A DNA stretch of 64,000 nt. It comes from Pseudomonas gessardii (GTDB lineage: Bacteria > Pseudomonadota > Gammaproteobacteria > Pseudomonadales > Pseudomonadaceae). The translations under genes were made by a program, and so were the position numbers. Below, one piece after another: positions 28,965 through 37,749 of this stretch. The DNA is taken from assembly GCF_001983165.1 (NCBI RefSeq), contig NZ_MNPU01000001.1, forward strand, positions 124,001 through 188,000, in the 5' to 3' direction. The stretch's first letter is position 1. Each line of letters starts with the position of its first letter. The notes beneath the pieces are model-generated. The model saw only the letters and a program-made list of their open reading frames with translations. It was not told the DNA's origin and ran no database searches.

Positions 28965-30023
28965 TCACAGGCCCTGCTGCAGGGCGGGATCGTCCGGGTT
29001 TTGCTGTTCCAGCTGGGCCAACAACACCTGGACGTTCTGCAACTGGCCGCTTTCCTTCCAATAGTTGATCAGCAGGACCCGCGCCTTGCGGTTGGCGGGA
29101 TGGCGCTGGACGATTTCTTCCAACTGGCGCTGGGCGGCTTCCAGTTCTTCCTGGTCATGCAGGGTGGTGGCCAGGTCGTAGCGGTAATCCTGGTTCTCGG
29201 GTTCCAGCTCCACGGCCTTGGACAGGCCCAGTAGGGCGTATTCGCGCTCACCATGGTGCAGCAGCCACATGCCCAGGGCATGTTGCAGGTAGGCCGACTC
29301 GGGGTGGGCCTGCAACTGGGTGGCCAGCACCTGGCGCGAGTCATCGACCTTGCCCTGTTTGTCCAGCAGCTCGATGCGCGCTACCACGGCCGGCAGGTTT
29401 TCCGGGTCCAGGCGCAAGGCCTGTTCCAGGGCATGTTGCGCCTCGGGCAGCAGGGCGCTGTGGATGTACAGGCGGGCCAGCTGGATCCAGCCTTCGGGGC
29501 TTTCGGGCTGGGCCTTGAGGTACTTCGCATATTCATCCAGCACCAGCTGCAAGGGGCCGAAGTACAGGCCCAGGGTGTCGGGCGACAGGCCCAGCAGGGC
29601 GTTGGCCGCGGCAAACCGTACACTTTGCTCGTCATCGTCGAGCAGGGGGCCCAGCAACAGGGTGCGCTGGCCGCTGGGCACCAGGCCAACAATGCTGGCA
29701 ATGGCCGCCTGGCGCACCCGCGGCGATGGGTGGCTCAAGTCCTTGTCCGCCAGCTTCAAGGCCTGGGGGCTGGGGTAGTTGGGCAGCTCGCCATGCAGGG
29801 CGGCGCGGCGCACATCGGACAGGTCTGGCCGGCCCAGTTGCTGATACAACACGCGCGCGGCGCCGGGTTCGCCGTTATGCGCCTGTTTCAGGGCCTTGGA
29901 GTAACCGTGGGCAATCGCCGGCGGCACGGACACGCTGGGGGTGCGGGAGAAATACCAAAAAATCAGTACAACCAATAACAGGGCGCTCAGGCCGATGATC
30001 GCGTAACGGCGTGACTTTGACAT
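28965..30023 (-). CDS. Membrane-anchored HEAT/TPR protein, haem-less paralogue of the 0.4-2.8 kb cytochrome
   Basis: 352 residues with a basic N-terminus and one membrane span (about 7-25), the rest probably periplasmic. HEAT-like units (KDLSHPSPRVRQAAIASIVG) are followed by TPR units to the end. The whole soluble part matches the last 300 residues of the multihaem cytochrome at 433-2751 in order. Shared stretches include ELPNYPS, QALKLA and KDL-HP-P-VR, and the two end in NPDDPAL and NPADPAL. There is no CxxCH motif. It lies upstream of kaiC on the same strand, separated by the inverted repeat at 28852. The role is unknown; a scaffold sharing partners with the cytochrome is a reasonable guess. 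Confidence 0.8.
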   Translation of the reverse strand: MSKSRRYAIIGLSALLLVVLIFWYFSRTPSVSVPPAIAHGYSKALKQAHNGEPGAARVLYQQLGRPDLSDVRRAALHGELPNYPSPQALKLADKDLSHPSPRVRQAAIASIVGLVPSGQRTLLLGPLLDDDEQSVRFAAANALLGLSPDTLGLYFGPLQLVLDEYAKYLKAQPESPEGWIQLARLYIHSALLPEAQHALEQALRLDPENLPAVVARIELLDKQGKVDDSRQVLATQLQAHPESAYLQHALGMWLLHHGEREYALLGLSKAVELEPENQDYRYDLATTLHDQEELEAAQRQLEEIVQRHPANRKARVLLINYWKESGQLQNVQVLLAQLEQQNPDDPALQQGL

Positions 30024-30098
30024 GCAGGCGTCCGAAAGCTGGGCAGCTAGTGCAAAGTGACCAGCTTCGGTCAGACACCGGCGAGTGTCAAACCTGTG

Positions 30099-30992
30099 TC
30101 ACGTCAGCACGTAGTCCACCGGCGCCAACGGCGCGGGCAGGGCGGTTTCGCCGAGGGCCGCGAGGATCTCCCGTTCCAGGCTGCGCACGATGGCATTGCA
30201 CGGCAGGTCGTTTTCGTCGAAGCCAAAGGGGTCTTCCAGGTCATCGCCGATTTCATCCAGGCCAAAGAAGGTGTAGCTGACAATGGCGGTGAAAATCGGC
30301 GTCAGCCAGCCCAGGGGCTCGGCCATGGCAAACGGCAGCAGGATGCAGAACAGATAGATGGTGCGGTGCAGCAGCAAGGTGTAGGGGAAGGGCAGCGGCG
30401 TGCTCTTGATCCGTTCGCACGCGGCCTGCACCTGGCTCAGGCCCACCAGGCGGGTTTCCAGCTGGGTGTAGCGCCAGTCGCTGATCCGGCCCTGTTGCGC
30501 GGCGTCCGAGCAGTGGGCACCGAGGGTTTGCAGGACCCGGTCAGGTAGGTTCGGATGGCTGGGCTCCACGCTGATCCACGGCTGGATGGCCCGGGCCTCG
30601 TCTTCCAGGCGCAGGCGCGCCACCAGGCCATGGGCAAAACCGCACAGGCCGCGCAACAGCCCTTCGCGCTCGCCGGGCAGGGTAAAAACCTGGCTCTCAC
30701 GGATCAGCGAGCGGACTTCAATGACCATCTGCCCCAATTGTTTGCGGCCTTCCCACCAGCGGTCGTAGCAGGCGTTATTGCGAAAACTCATGAAGATCGA
30801 CAGCGACAGCCCCAGCAGGGTGAACGGCGTGGCGTTGACCTTGGAGAAATAGGCCGGGTGCAGGGTTTCCACCAGCACGATCACCGAGGCCAGCAGTGTG
30901 ACCAGCAGGCTGCGCAGGGCAATGCGCTTGGCAATCGAGCCCTTGAGGGAGAACAGGATGCCGAACAGGTTGGGTTTGGGGCGAACAATCAT
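30099..30992 (-). CDS. Bestrophin-like (UPF0187/RFP-TM) membrane protein
   Basis: 297 residues. Membrane segments occur near 27-45, 57-70, 210-230 and 234-252. The conserved bestrophin-type segments are SIFMSFRNNACYDRWWEGRK near residue 68 and FGLDEIGDDLEDPFG near residue 254, the latter corresponding to the acidic calcium-clasp region of animal bestrophins. Bacterial members form pentameric ion channels; selectivity cannot be predicted from this sequence alone. The gene is 75 bp upstream of the TPR gene on the same strand and may be co-transcribed with it. It is divergent from the acyl-CoA synthetase gene. Confidence 0.87.
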   Translation of the reverse strand: MIVRPKPNLFGILFSLKGSIAKRIALRSLLVTLLASVIVLVETLHPAYFSKVNATPFTLLGLSLSIFMSFRNNACYDRWWEGRKQLGQMVIEVRSLIRESQVFTLPGEREGLLRGLCGFAHGLVARLRLEDEARAIQPWISVEPSHPNLPDRVLQTLGAHCSDAAQQGRISDWRYTQLETRLVGLSQVQAACERIKSTPLPFPYTLLLHRTIYLFCILLPFAMAEPLGWLTPIFTAIVSYTFFGLDEIGDDLEDPFGFDENDLPCNAIVRSLEREILAALGETALPAPLAPVDYVLT

Positions 30993-31246
30993 CGAGGGGC
31001 TTCTTCGGTGGCGCAGGCCCTCAGATTAGAAGTTGGCGGGCGGGGCGTCCAATCGCTTGCGTTGACCGGGCGATTGTCGGCCTCTATGACACAACCGTTT
31101 GTTCCAGAGCGTTATTGGCCAAACCAGTCAGCCACATTGAAAGCTTTGACCATTGTCCGTGCGCGGCTCTGGCGCCACTATTTGCGCAGCTTCACCCTGC
31201 AAAAGCACGCCCCCCAAAACAACAAAAGACCGAGGGATTTGCCACG

Positions 31247-32899
31247 ATGCGCGATTATTTGGCTGCGACCACCCAGTTCAACTACCAGCAAACCGTCGAG
31301 GCCGCACTGGCCGGGCACCTGCAAGGCCTCAACGCCTGCGTCGAGTGTTGCGACCGGCACGCGCTGCCGGGGCGCATCGCGTTGTTCTGGGAGGGCAAGG
31401 ATGGCGGCAGCGCCACCGTCACCTTCAGCCAATTGCAGGACCAGGCGGCGCGTTTGGCCAATTTTTTCCTGGCCCAGGGCGTCAAGCGTGGTGACAAGGT
31501 GGCCGGCCTGTTACCACGCACCGCCGAATTGCTGGTGACGGTGCTCGCCACCTGGCGCATTGGCGCGGTCTATCAACCGCTGTTCACCGCGTTCGGGCCC
31601 AAGGCCATTGAACACCGCCTGAACAGTTCCGGCGCGGCGCTGGTGGTGACCGACGCGGTCAACCGCAGCAAGCTGGCCGAGGTCGCCGACTGCCCGACCA
31701 TCGTCACCGTGGCCGGCGCCAAGGGCGAAGGCATTGTGCGTGGCGATTTCAGCTTCTGGGCCGAGTTGGCCAACTATTCCAATGTGTGCGAGCCGGTCCT
31801 GCTGGGCGCCGATGATCCCTTCCTGCTGATGTTCACCTCTGGCACCACCGGCCCCTCGAAAGCCCTGGCCGTGCCGCTCAAGGCCCTGGTCGCGTTCCAG
31901 AGCTACACCCGCGACGCCGTGGACCTGCGCCCCGAAGACGCGTTCTGGAACGTCGCCGATCCGGGCTGGGCCTACGGTATCTACTTCGGCGTGACCGGGC
32001 CGCTGTCCATGGGCCATCCGATCACCTTCTACGATGGCCCGTTCACCCTGGAAAGCACCTGCCGGGTCATCAATAAATACGGGATCACCAACCTGACCGG
32101 TTCGCCCACGGCCTACCGCCTGCTGATCGCCGGTGGCGAGCAGTTCGCGCGCTCGATCAAGGGCCGGCTGCGTATTGTCAGCAGCGCCGGCGAGCCGCTG
32201 AACCCGGAAGTGATCCGCTGGTTCGCCGATAACCTGGGCGTGACCATCCACGACCATTATGGCCAGACCGAGCTGGGCATGGTCCTGTGCAACCACCATG
32301 GCCTGGAACACCCGGTGCATGTCGGCTCCGCCGGCTTTGCCTCGCCGGGGCACCGCATTGTGGTGCTGGACGACAATCACCAGGAACTGCCCGCCGGCCA
32401 GCCCGGCATCCTTGCTATCGACCGCGAGCAGTCACCCATGTGCTGGTTCGCCGGCTACGAAGGGGTCAAGACCAAGGCCTTTGTCGGCAAGTATTACTTG
32501 AGCGGCGACACCGTGGAGTTGAACCCCGATGGCAGTATCAGCTTTGTCGGGCGCAGCGACGATGTGATCACCACCTCTGGCTACCGGGTAGGGCCGTTCG
32601 ATGTGGAAAGTGCCCTGGTCGAGCACCCGGCAGTGATCGAAGCCGCCGTAGTCGGCAAGCCGGACGCTGCGCGTACCGAACTGGTCAAGGCCTTTGTGGT
32701 GATCAACAGCCAGTACCGCGCCGACGCCGCATTGGCCGAAGAGCTGCGCCAGCATGTGCGCAAGCGCCTGGCGGCCCATGCCTACCCACGGGAAATCGAA
32801 TTTGTCAGCGACTTGCCCAAGACCCCGAGCGGCAAGCTGCAACGCTTTATTTTGCGTAACCAGGAAATCGCCAAGGTCCAGGCAGCGACCACGGCTTGA
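31247..32899 (+). CDS. fadDx: AMP-forming acyl-CoA synthetase (FadDx-like)
   Basis: 550 residues of the ANL superfamily. The adenylate-forming loop is [15 protein letters not shown] near residue 195. The A5 motif is [11 protein letters not shown]7 is [15 protein letters not shown]8 is [21 protein letters not shown], and the catalytic lysine lies in [10 protein letters not shown] near the C-terminus. It activates a carboxylic acid to its CoA ester, probably of short or medium chain. ATG 31247 has GAGGGA nine bases upstream. A longer frame from 31115 is not conserved. It heads a five-gene operon matching the P. putida fadDx-fadB2x-fadAx-fadE-fadB1x order as I remember it. Confidence 0.88.
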   Translation: MRDYLAATTQFNYQQTVEAALAGHLQGLNACVECCDRHALPGRIALFWEGKDGGSATVTFSQLQDQAARLANFFLAQGVKRGDKVAGLLPRTAELLVTVLATWRIGAVYQPLFTAFGPKAIEHRLNSSGAALVVTDAVNRSKLAEVADCPTIVTVAGAKGEGIVRGDFSFWAELANYSNVCEPVLLGADDPFLLMFTSGTTGPSKALAVPLKALVAFQSYTRDAVDLRPEDAFWNVADPGWAYGIYFGVTGPLSMGHPITFYDGPFTLESTCRVINKYGITNLTGSPTAYRLLIAGGEQFARSIKGRLRIVSSAGEPLNPEVIRWFADNLGVTIHDHYGQTELGMVLCNHHGLEHPVHVGSAGFASPGHRIVVLDDNHQELPAGQPGILAIDREQSPMCWFAGYEGVKTKAFVGKYYLSGDTVELNPDGSISFVGRSDDVITTSGYRVGPFDVESALVEHPAVIEAAVVGKPDAARTELVKAFVVINSQYRADAALAEELRQHVRKRLAAHAYPREIEFVSDLPKTPSGKLQRFILRNQEIAKVQAATTA

Positions 32900-32921
32900 T
32901 CCCTCTTTTAAGGAAACAACG

Positions 32922-33689
32922 ATGCAGATTGAAAACAAGGTGTTTATGGTCAGCGGCGGCGCTTCGGGCCTCGGCGCGGCGACTGCCGAAATGTTGGTGG
33001 CCGCAGGCGCCAAGGTGATGCTGGTGGACCTGAATGCCGACGCCGTGGCGGCCCAGGCGGCAAAACTGGGGGCACAGGCGCGTAGCGTGGTGGCGGATAT
33101 CAGCCAGGAAGCGGCCGCCGAAGCCGCGGTACAGGCCACTGTGGCGGCGTTTGGCGGCCTGCATGGCCTGGTCAACTGCGCGGGCGTGGTGCGTGGCGAG
33201 AAAATCCTCGGTAAGAACGGGCCCCATGCCCTGGCCAGCTTCGCCCAGGTGATCAACGTCAACCTGGTCGGCAGCTTCAACCTGCTGCGCCTGGCCGCAG
33301 CGGCGATTGCCGAAAGCACGGCGGATGCCGATGGTGAGCGCGGGGTGATCATCAACACCGCTTCGGTGGCGGCCTTCGACGGCCAGGTCGGCCAGGCCGC
33401 CTACGCGGCGTCCAAGGGCGCGATTGCCAGCCTGACCCTGCCGGCCGCCCGTGAGCTGGCGCGCTTCGGTATCCGCGTGATGACCATCGCCCCGGGCATC
33501 TTTGAAACGCCAATGATGGCTGGCATGACCCCGCAGGTCCGCGACTCCCTGGCGGCAGGCGTGCCGTTCCCGCCACGCCTGGGCAAACCGGCCGAGTACG
33601 CCGCGCTGGCCCGGCATATCATTGAAAACAGCATGCTCAATGGCGAGGTGATCCGTCTTGACGGTGCCTTGCGCATGGCAGCCAAGTAA
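32922..33689 (+). CDS. fadB2x: SDR 3-hydroxyacyl-CoA dehydrogenase (type II)
   Basis: 255 residues of the short-chain dehydrogenase family. The NAD site is [22 protein letters not shown] follows, and the catalytic Ser-Tyr-Lys set is in [23 protein letters not shown]. The sequence resembles type II 3-hydroxyacyl-CoA dehydrogenases (HSD10-like), which oxidise 3-hydroxy-2-methylacyl-CoA and similar intermediates with NAD. AAGGA is seven bases before the ATG. It lies 22 bp after the synthetase gene and 12 bp before the thiolase gene, so it belongs to the same transcript. Confidence 0.9.
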   Translation: MQIENKVFMVSGGASGLGAATAEMLVAAGAKVMLVDLNADAVAAQAAKLGAQARSVVADISQEAAAEAAVQATVAAFGGLHGLVNCAGVVRGEKILGKNGPHALASFAQVINVNLVGSFNLLRLAAAAIAESTADADGERGVIINTASVAAFDGQVGQAAYAASKGAIASLTLPAARELARFGIRVMTIAPGIFETPMMAGMTPQVRDSLAAGVPFPPRLGKPAEYAALARHIIENSMLNGEVIRLDGALRMAAK

Positions 33690-33701
33690 GGAGGATTTGT
33701 C

Positions 33702-34895
33702 ATGACCCAGCTCCACGATCCGATTGTTATCGTCAGTGCCGTGCGCACGCCCATGGGCGGGTTCCAGGGCGACCTCAAGGGCCTGACCGCGCCGCAACTG
33801 GGCGCCGCCGCGATTCGCGCGGCTGTCGAGCGCGCCGGTATCGCCCACGACGCCGTGGATGAAGTGTTGTTCGGCTGCGTACTGCCCGCCGGCCTCGGCC
33901 AGGCCCCGGCACGCCAGGCCGCCCTGGGCGCCGGCCTGGACAAGTCGACGCGCTGCACCACCCTCAACAAAATGTGCGGTTCGGGCATGCAAGCGGCGAT
34001 CCTGGCCCATGACTCGCTGCTGGCCGGCAGCGTGCAGGTGGTGATCGCCGGCGGCATGGAGAGCATGTCCAACGCGCCTTACCTGCTCGACCGGGCGCGC
34101 AGCGGCTACCGCATGGGCCATGGCCGGGTGCTTGACCATATGTTCCTCGATGGCCTGGAAGACGCCTACGACAAGGGCCGCCTGATGGGCACCTTTGCCG
34201 AGGATTGCGCCGAGGCCAATGGCTTTAGTCGTGAGGCCCAGGATGCCTTTGCCATTGCCTCGTTGACCCGCGCCCAGCAGGCGATCAGTGCCGGGCGCTT
34301 CAGCGCCGAGATCGTCCCGGTGCAGGTCACCGTGGGCAAGGAACAAAAGACCATCACTGACGATGAGCAGCCGCCCAAGGCCAAGCTGGATAAGATCACG
34401 ACCCTCAAGCCAGCGTTTCGCGAAGGCGGCACGGTGACGGCGGCCAACTCCAGCTCGATCTCCGATGGTGCGGCGGCCTTGCTCATGATGCGCCAGAGCC
34501 AAGCGCAACAGCGCGGGCTCAAGCCCCTGGCGGTGATCCATGGCCACGCAGCCTTTGCCGATGAGCCGGGGCTGTTCCCGGTGGCGCCGGTGGGGGCGAT
34601 CCGCAAGCTGTTGAGCAAGACTGGCTGGAGCCTGGGTGATGTCGACCTGTTCGAGATCAACGAAGCCTTTGCCGTGGTCAGCCTGGTGACCATGAGCAAG
34701 CTGGACATCCCCCACGACAAGGTCAACGTCCATGGCGGCGCCTGTGCCCTGGGGCACCCGATTGGCGCATCCGGTGCGCGGATCCTCGTGACCCTGCTCT
34801 CGGCCCTGCGCCAGCGGGGCCTCAAGCGCGGTGTCGCGGCCATCTGCATCGGCGGCGGCGAAGCCACGGCCATGGCCGTCGAGTGCCTGGATTAA
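33702..34895 (+). CDS. fadAx: Acetyl-CoA acyltransferase (thiolase)
   Basis: 397 residues, full thiolase length. The nucleophilic cysteine is in LNKMCGSGMQAA near residue 90. The C-terminal HGGACALGHPIGASGARILV holds the catalytic histidine, and ICIGGGEATAMAVE carries the second cysteine loop in the form C-I-G-G-G-E. It cleaves 3-ketoacyl-CoA to acetyl-CoA and a shortened acyl-CoA; in the isoleucine pathway the product would be propionyl-CoA. GGAGG precedes the ATG. It is the third gene of the operon, with the acyl-CoA dehydrogenase 9 bp downstream. Confidence 0.92.
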   Translation: MTQLHDPIVIVSAVRTPMGGFQGDLKGLTAPQLGAAAIRAAVERAGIAHDAVDEVLFGCVLPAGLGQAPARQAALGAGLDKSTRCTTLNKMCGSGMQAAILAHDSLLAGSVQVVIAGGMESMSNAPYLLDRARSGYRMGHGRVLDHMFLDGLEDAYDKGRLMGTFAEDCAEANGFSREAQDAFAIASLTRAQQAISAGRFSAEIVPVQVTVGKEQKTITDDEQPPKAKLDKITTLKPAFREGGTVTAANSSSISDGAAALLMMRQSQAQQRGLKPLAVIHGHAAFADEPGLFPVAPVGAIRKLLSKTGWSLGDVDLFEINEAFAVVSLVTMSKLDIPHDKVNVHGGACALGHPIGASGARILVTLLSALRQRGLKRGVAAICIGGGEATAMAVECLD

Positions 34896-34904
34896 GGAGT
34901 TTTT

Positions 34905-36032
34905 ATGTTGCCCAATGACGAACAACTGCAAATCAGCGACGCGGCCCGCCAGTTTGCCCAGGAACGGCTCAAGCCGTTCGCCGCCGGGTGGGACCGCGAG
35001 CATCGCTTCCCCAGGGAGGCTATCGCCGAGATGGCCGAGCTGGGCTTTTTCGGCATGCTCGTGCCGGAACAGTGGGGTGGCTGCGACACCGGTTACCTGG
35101 CCTATGCCATGGCCCTGGAAGAGGTCGCGGCCGGTGACGGCGCGTGCTCGACCATCATGAGCGTGCACAACTCGGTGGGCTGCGTGCCCATCCTCAAGTT
35201 CGGCAATGACCTGCAAAAGGAGCAGTTCCTCAAGCCCCTGGCCAGCGGTGCGATGCTAGGCGCGTTCGCCCTGACCGAGCCCCAGGCCGGGTCCGATGCC
35301 AGCAGCTTGAAGACCCGCGCGCGCCTTGAGGGCGAGCACTACGTGCTCAATGGCTGCAAGCAGTTCATCACCTCCGGGCAGAACGCCGGGGTGGTGATTG
35401 TGTTTGCGGTGACTGATCCGGCGGCCGGCAAGCGTGGGATCAGTGCGTTTATCGTGCCCACTGACTCGCCGGGCTACAAGGTGGCGCGGGTCGAGGACAA
35501 GCTGGGCCAGCATGCGTCCGACACCTGCCAGATTCTCTTCGAGGATGTGAAGGTGCCCGTCGCCAACCGCCTGGGCGAGGAGGGCGAAGGCTACAAAATC
35601 GCCCTGGCTAACCTTGAGGGCGGGCGCGTGGGCATTGCCGCGCAATCGGTGGGCATGGCCCGCGCCGCGTTTGAAGCGGCCCGTGATTACGCCCGCGAGC
35701 GGGAAAGCTTCGGCAAACCGCTGATCGAGCACCAGGCCGTGGCCTTTCGCCTGGCAGACATGGCCACCCAGATCGCCGTGGCCCGGCAGATGGTGCATTA
35801 CGCAGCGGCCCTGCGCGACAGCGGCCAGCCGGCGCTGGTGGAAGCGTCCATGGCCAAGCTGTTCGCCTCGGAAATGGCCGAGAAAGTCTGTTCTGCCGCC
35901 TTGCAAACCCTGGGCGGATACGGTTACCTGAGCGACTTCCCGCTGGAGCGGATCTACCGTGATGTGCGGGTCTGCCAGATCTATGAAGGCACCAGTGATA
36001 TTCAGCGCATGGTCATTTCGCGCAATCTTTGA
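34905..36032 (+). CDS. Short/branched-chain acyl-CoA dehydrogenase
   Basis: 375 residues. FAD-enzyme signatures are [19 protein letters not shown] near residue 122 and the C-terminal [20 protein letters not shown]. The catalytic glutamate lies in [11 protein letters not shown] near residue 365, the position used by short- and branched-chain acyl-CoA dehydrogenases. It would introduce the 2,3-double bond before the hydratase encoded next. AAGGAG is five to six bases before the ATG. The likely substrate is 2-methylbutyryl- or isobutyryl-CoA by analogy with the P. putida cluster; this is an inference. Confidence 0.92.
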   Translation: MLPNDEQLQISDAARQFAQERLKPFAAGWDREHRFPREAIAEMAELGFFGMLVPEQWGGCDTGYLAYAMALEEVAAGDGACSTIMSVHNSVGCVPILKFGNDLQKEQFLKPLASGAMLGAFALTEPQAGSDASSLKTRARLEGEHYVLNGCKQFITSGQNAGVVIVFAVTDPAAGKRGISAFIVPTDSPGYKVARVEDKLGQHASDTCQILFEDVKVPVANRLGEEGEGYKIALANLEGGRVGIAAQSVGMARAAFEAARDYARERESFGKPLIEHQAVAFRLADMATQIAVARQMVHYAAALRDSGQPALVEASMAKLFASEMAEKVCSAALQTLGGYGYLSDFPLERIYRDVRVCQIYEGTSDIQRMVISRNL

Positions 36033-36046
36033 AGAGGAACGGATCG

Positions 36047-36820
36047 ATGAGTTACGAAACCATTTTGCTCGACGTTCAAGGCCGTGTCGGGCTGATTACC
36101 CTCAATCGCCCGCAGGCGCTGAATGCCTTGAACGCGCAATTGGTCAGCGAAGTGAACCAGGCCCTGGACAGCCTGGAAGCCAACCCCGAGATCGGCTGCA
36201 TTGTGCTGACCGGCTCGAAGAAAGCCTTTGCCGCAGGCGCCGATATCAAGGAAATGGCCGAGCTGACCTACCCGCAGATCTACCTCGACGACCTGTTCAG
36301 CGACAGCGACCGTGTGGCCAACCGGCGCAAGCCGATCATCGCGGCGGTCAACGGCTTTGCCCTGGGCGGCGGCTGTGAACTGGCGTTGATGTGCGATTTT
36401 ATCCTGGCCGGCGACACGGCCAAGTTTGGCCAGCCGGAAGTCAACCTGGGCGTACTGCCGGGCATGGGCGGCACCCAGCGCCTGACCCGTGCGGTGGGCA
36501 AGGCCAAGGCCATGGAAATGTGCCTGACTGGGCGTTTTATCGATGCGGTGGAGGCCGAGCGTTGTGGCATCGTGGCGCGGATCGTGCCGGCCGACGAACT
36601 GCTGGACGAAGCGCTCAAGGTGGCGGCGCTGATTGCCAGCAAATCGGTGCCGATCAGCATGATGGTCAAGGAAAGCGTGAACCGCGCCTTTGAGGTCAGC
36701 CTGTCGGAAGGTGTGCGCTTTGAACGCCGGGTGTTCCACGCGGCCTTCGCGACCCAGGATCAGAAGGAAGGCATGGCGGCGTTCGTGGCCAAGCGTGCGC
36801 CGCAGTTCAAGGACCAATAA
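36047..36820 (+). CDS. fadB1x: Enoyl-CoA hydratase
   Basis: 257 residues of the crotonase family. The CoA/oxyanion segments are [13 protein letters not shown] and [19 protein letters not shown]. The catalytic glutamates lie in the latter region and in [14 protein letters not shown], which together define true enoyl-CoA hydratases. It hydrates 2-enoyl-CoA to the 3-hydroxyacyl-CoA used by the SDR dehydrogenase of the same operon. The ATG at 36047 has GAGGA upstream; a frame from 36029 adds six residues without support. It is the last gene of the operon, followed by a palindrome at 36829. Confidence 0.92.
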   Translation: MSYETILLDVQGRVGLITLNRPQALNALNAQLVSEVNQALDSLEANPEIGCIVLTGSKKAFAAGADIKEMAELTYPQIYLDDLFSDSDRVANRRKPIIAAVNGFALGGGCELALMCDFILAGDTAKFGQPEVNLGVLPGMGGTQRLTRAVGKAKAMEMCLTGRFIDAVEAERCGIVARIVPADELLDEALKVAALIASKSVPISMMVKESVNRAFEVSLSEGVRFERRVFHAAFATQDQKEGMAAFVAKRAPQFKDQ

Positions 36821-36828
36821 CCTGGCCC

Positions 36829-36856
36829 TGTAGGCGCGAGCGAGCTCGCGCCTACA
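36829..36856. repeat. REP-like palindrome after the fad operon
   Basis: TGTAGGCGCGAG at 36829-36840 and CTCGCGCCTACA at 36845-36856 are perfect complements around a four-base loop. The TGTAGG ends match a common Pseudomonas intergenic palindrome type. Nine bases after the hydratase stop, it may end the transcript. Confidence 0.7.
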
Positions 36857-36949
36857 ATGGGTTGTGTGTGGGTGCCAAAGTGTTTGATCGCCTGTAACAT
36901 GCGCCCCTGATACGCCCCAGATACAATCTTCAGGTTTCAGGAACCCATC

Positions 36950-37144
36950 ATGACCCAGAAGCAACGCTTGATTTACTCGATTCTGATTTCCCTGGTCGTC
37001 CTCGGCACGATGTTTGGCCTGTCCTACTTGCAGAACATCGGCACCATCAGTGAGAAGGCGTTCCAGTACATCGCCATTGCCGTGGCGGTGATTGTGGTGG
37101 TGATCAACGGCATCATGCGCCGCAAGGTCAAGCCTAACCAGTGA
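36950..37144 (+). CDS. Small two-helix membrane protein of unknown function
   Basis: 64 residues with two hydrophobic segments (about 8-26 and 40-55) and a basic tail (RRKVKPNQ). This predicts a small inner-membrane hairpin protein. AGGAA lies seven bases before the ATG, and codon use looks like the neighbours. I do not recognise a named family. Its stop overlaps the stop of the convergent Fur-like gene by 11 bases. Confidence 0.7.
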   Translation: MTQKQRLIYSILISLVVLGTMFGLSYLQNIGTISEKAFQYIAIAVAVIVVVINGIMRRKVKPNQ

Positions 37145-37496
37145 CGTCGGTCAGGACCTTGGCAGCCTCTTCATGGAGGCTGTAGCTTTTATCGCTGTTG
37201 AGGATGATCACCCCCTCGCTGCACAGGCGCTTGAGTACCTCGCGCACACTGAGAAACGATAGCGGGATGCCCAGTTCCAGCAAATGGCTGTGCACACCCC
37301 GTACCCCCAGCGAGCGGCCGTTGTCGGCGGCGGTGAGCAGGGCGTCGATGACTTTCAGCCGGATCAGGCTGGTGCGCAACCCAAAACACTTGAGCAGATG
37401 GCGGATGCGTTGGTTGCCTTGCTGCTCGGGGGCCGCGCCGTAAGCGGCGTCGTGTGCCATAGAATGTCCATCCGTGGGCAGTTGCGGGTTGTACAT
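37134..37496 (-). CDS. Fur-like winged-helix protein without a metal/dimerisation domain
   Basis: 120 residues. The middle, from LLKCFGLRTSLIRLKVIDALL to FLSVREVLKRLCSEGVIILN, lines up with the N-terminal winged helix of Fur/Zur regulators (recognition helix preceding the EVLKRL-like helix). The chain ends before the histidine-rich dimerisation domain of Fur, so it is a DNA-binding domain alone. It may not sense metal itself. AAGGAG lies seven bases before ATG 37496; a longer open frame to 37619 has no ribosome site or homology. It is divergent from pvdQ, so control of pvdQ or an iron-linked role is possible but unproven. Confidence 0.72.
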   Translation of the reverse strand: MYNPQLPTDGHSMAHDAAYGAAPEQQGNQRIRHLLKCFGLRTSLIRLKVIDALLTAADNGRSLGVRGVHSHLLELGIPLSFLSVREVLKRLCSEGVIILNSDKSYSLHEEAAKVLTDVTG

Positions 37497-37653
37497 GCAA
37501 AAACTCCTTATCAGAGCCTTGATCAGGAAAACGATGGCGCTCTTAGTTAATAAGACGTATGAGCGGCGCAAATCATGAAGTCCCAAGGGTATAAATTTTG
37601 TCAGTATCGGGTTTGTCACATGCCTGACACCTGGGAATAGTCTGCGGGCGGAC

Positions 37654-37676
37654 TAAATTTCTCCGATTTTCTACGT
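37654..37676 (+). promoter_or_regulatory. Possible PvdS-type iron-starvation box upstream of pvdQ
   Basis: TAAAT at 37654-37658 and CGT at 37674-37676 are separated by 15 bases, about 75 bp before the pvdQ start. PvdS-dependent pyoverdine promoters have TAAAT and CGT separated by 16-17 bases, so this is one base short. It is a candidate only. Confidence 0.45.
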
Positions 37677-37749
37677 CTTTACCCATGGGTTGGTGTTCGC
37701 GAGCCGGCCTCGCCTTGGGCGTTTAATTTGGTTTGACGATGGGGTCTGC

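Noticed and set aside
32847-35216. A 789-codon open frame on the minus strand across the fad operon
   Set aside because: It is fully antisense to the SDR, thiolase and acyl-CoA dehydrogenase genes and has no family motif. High GC content leaves such frames open by chance.
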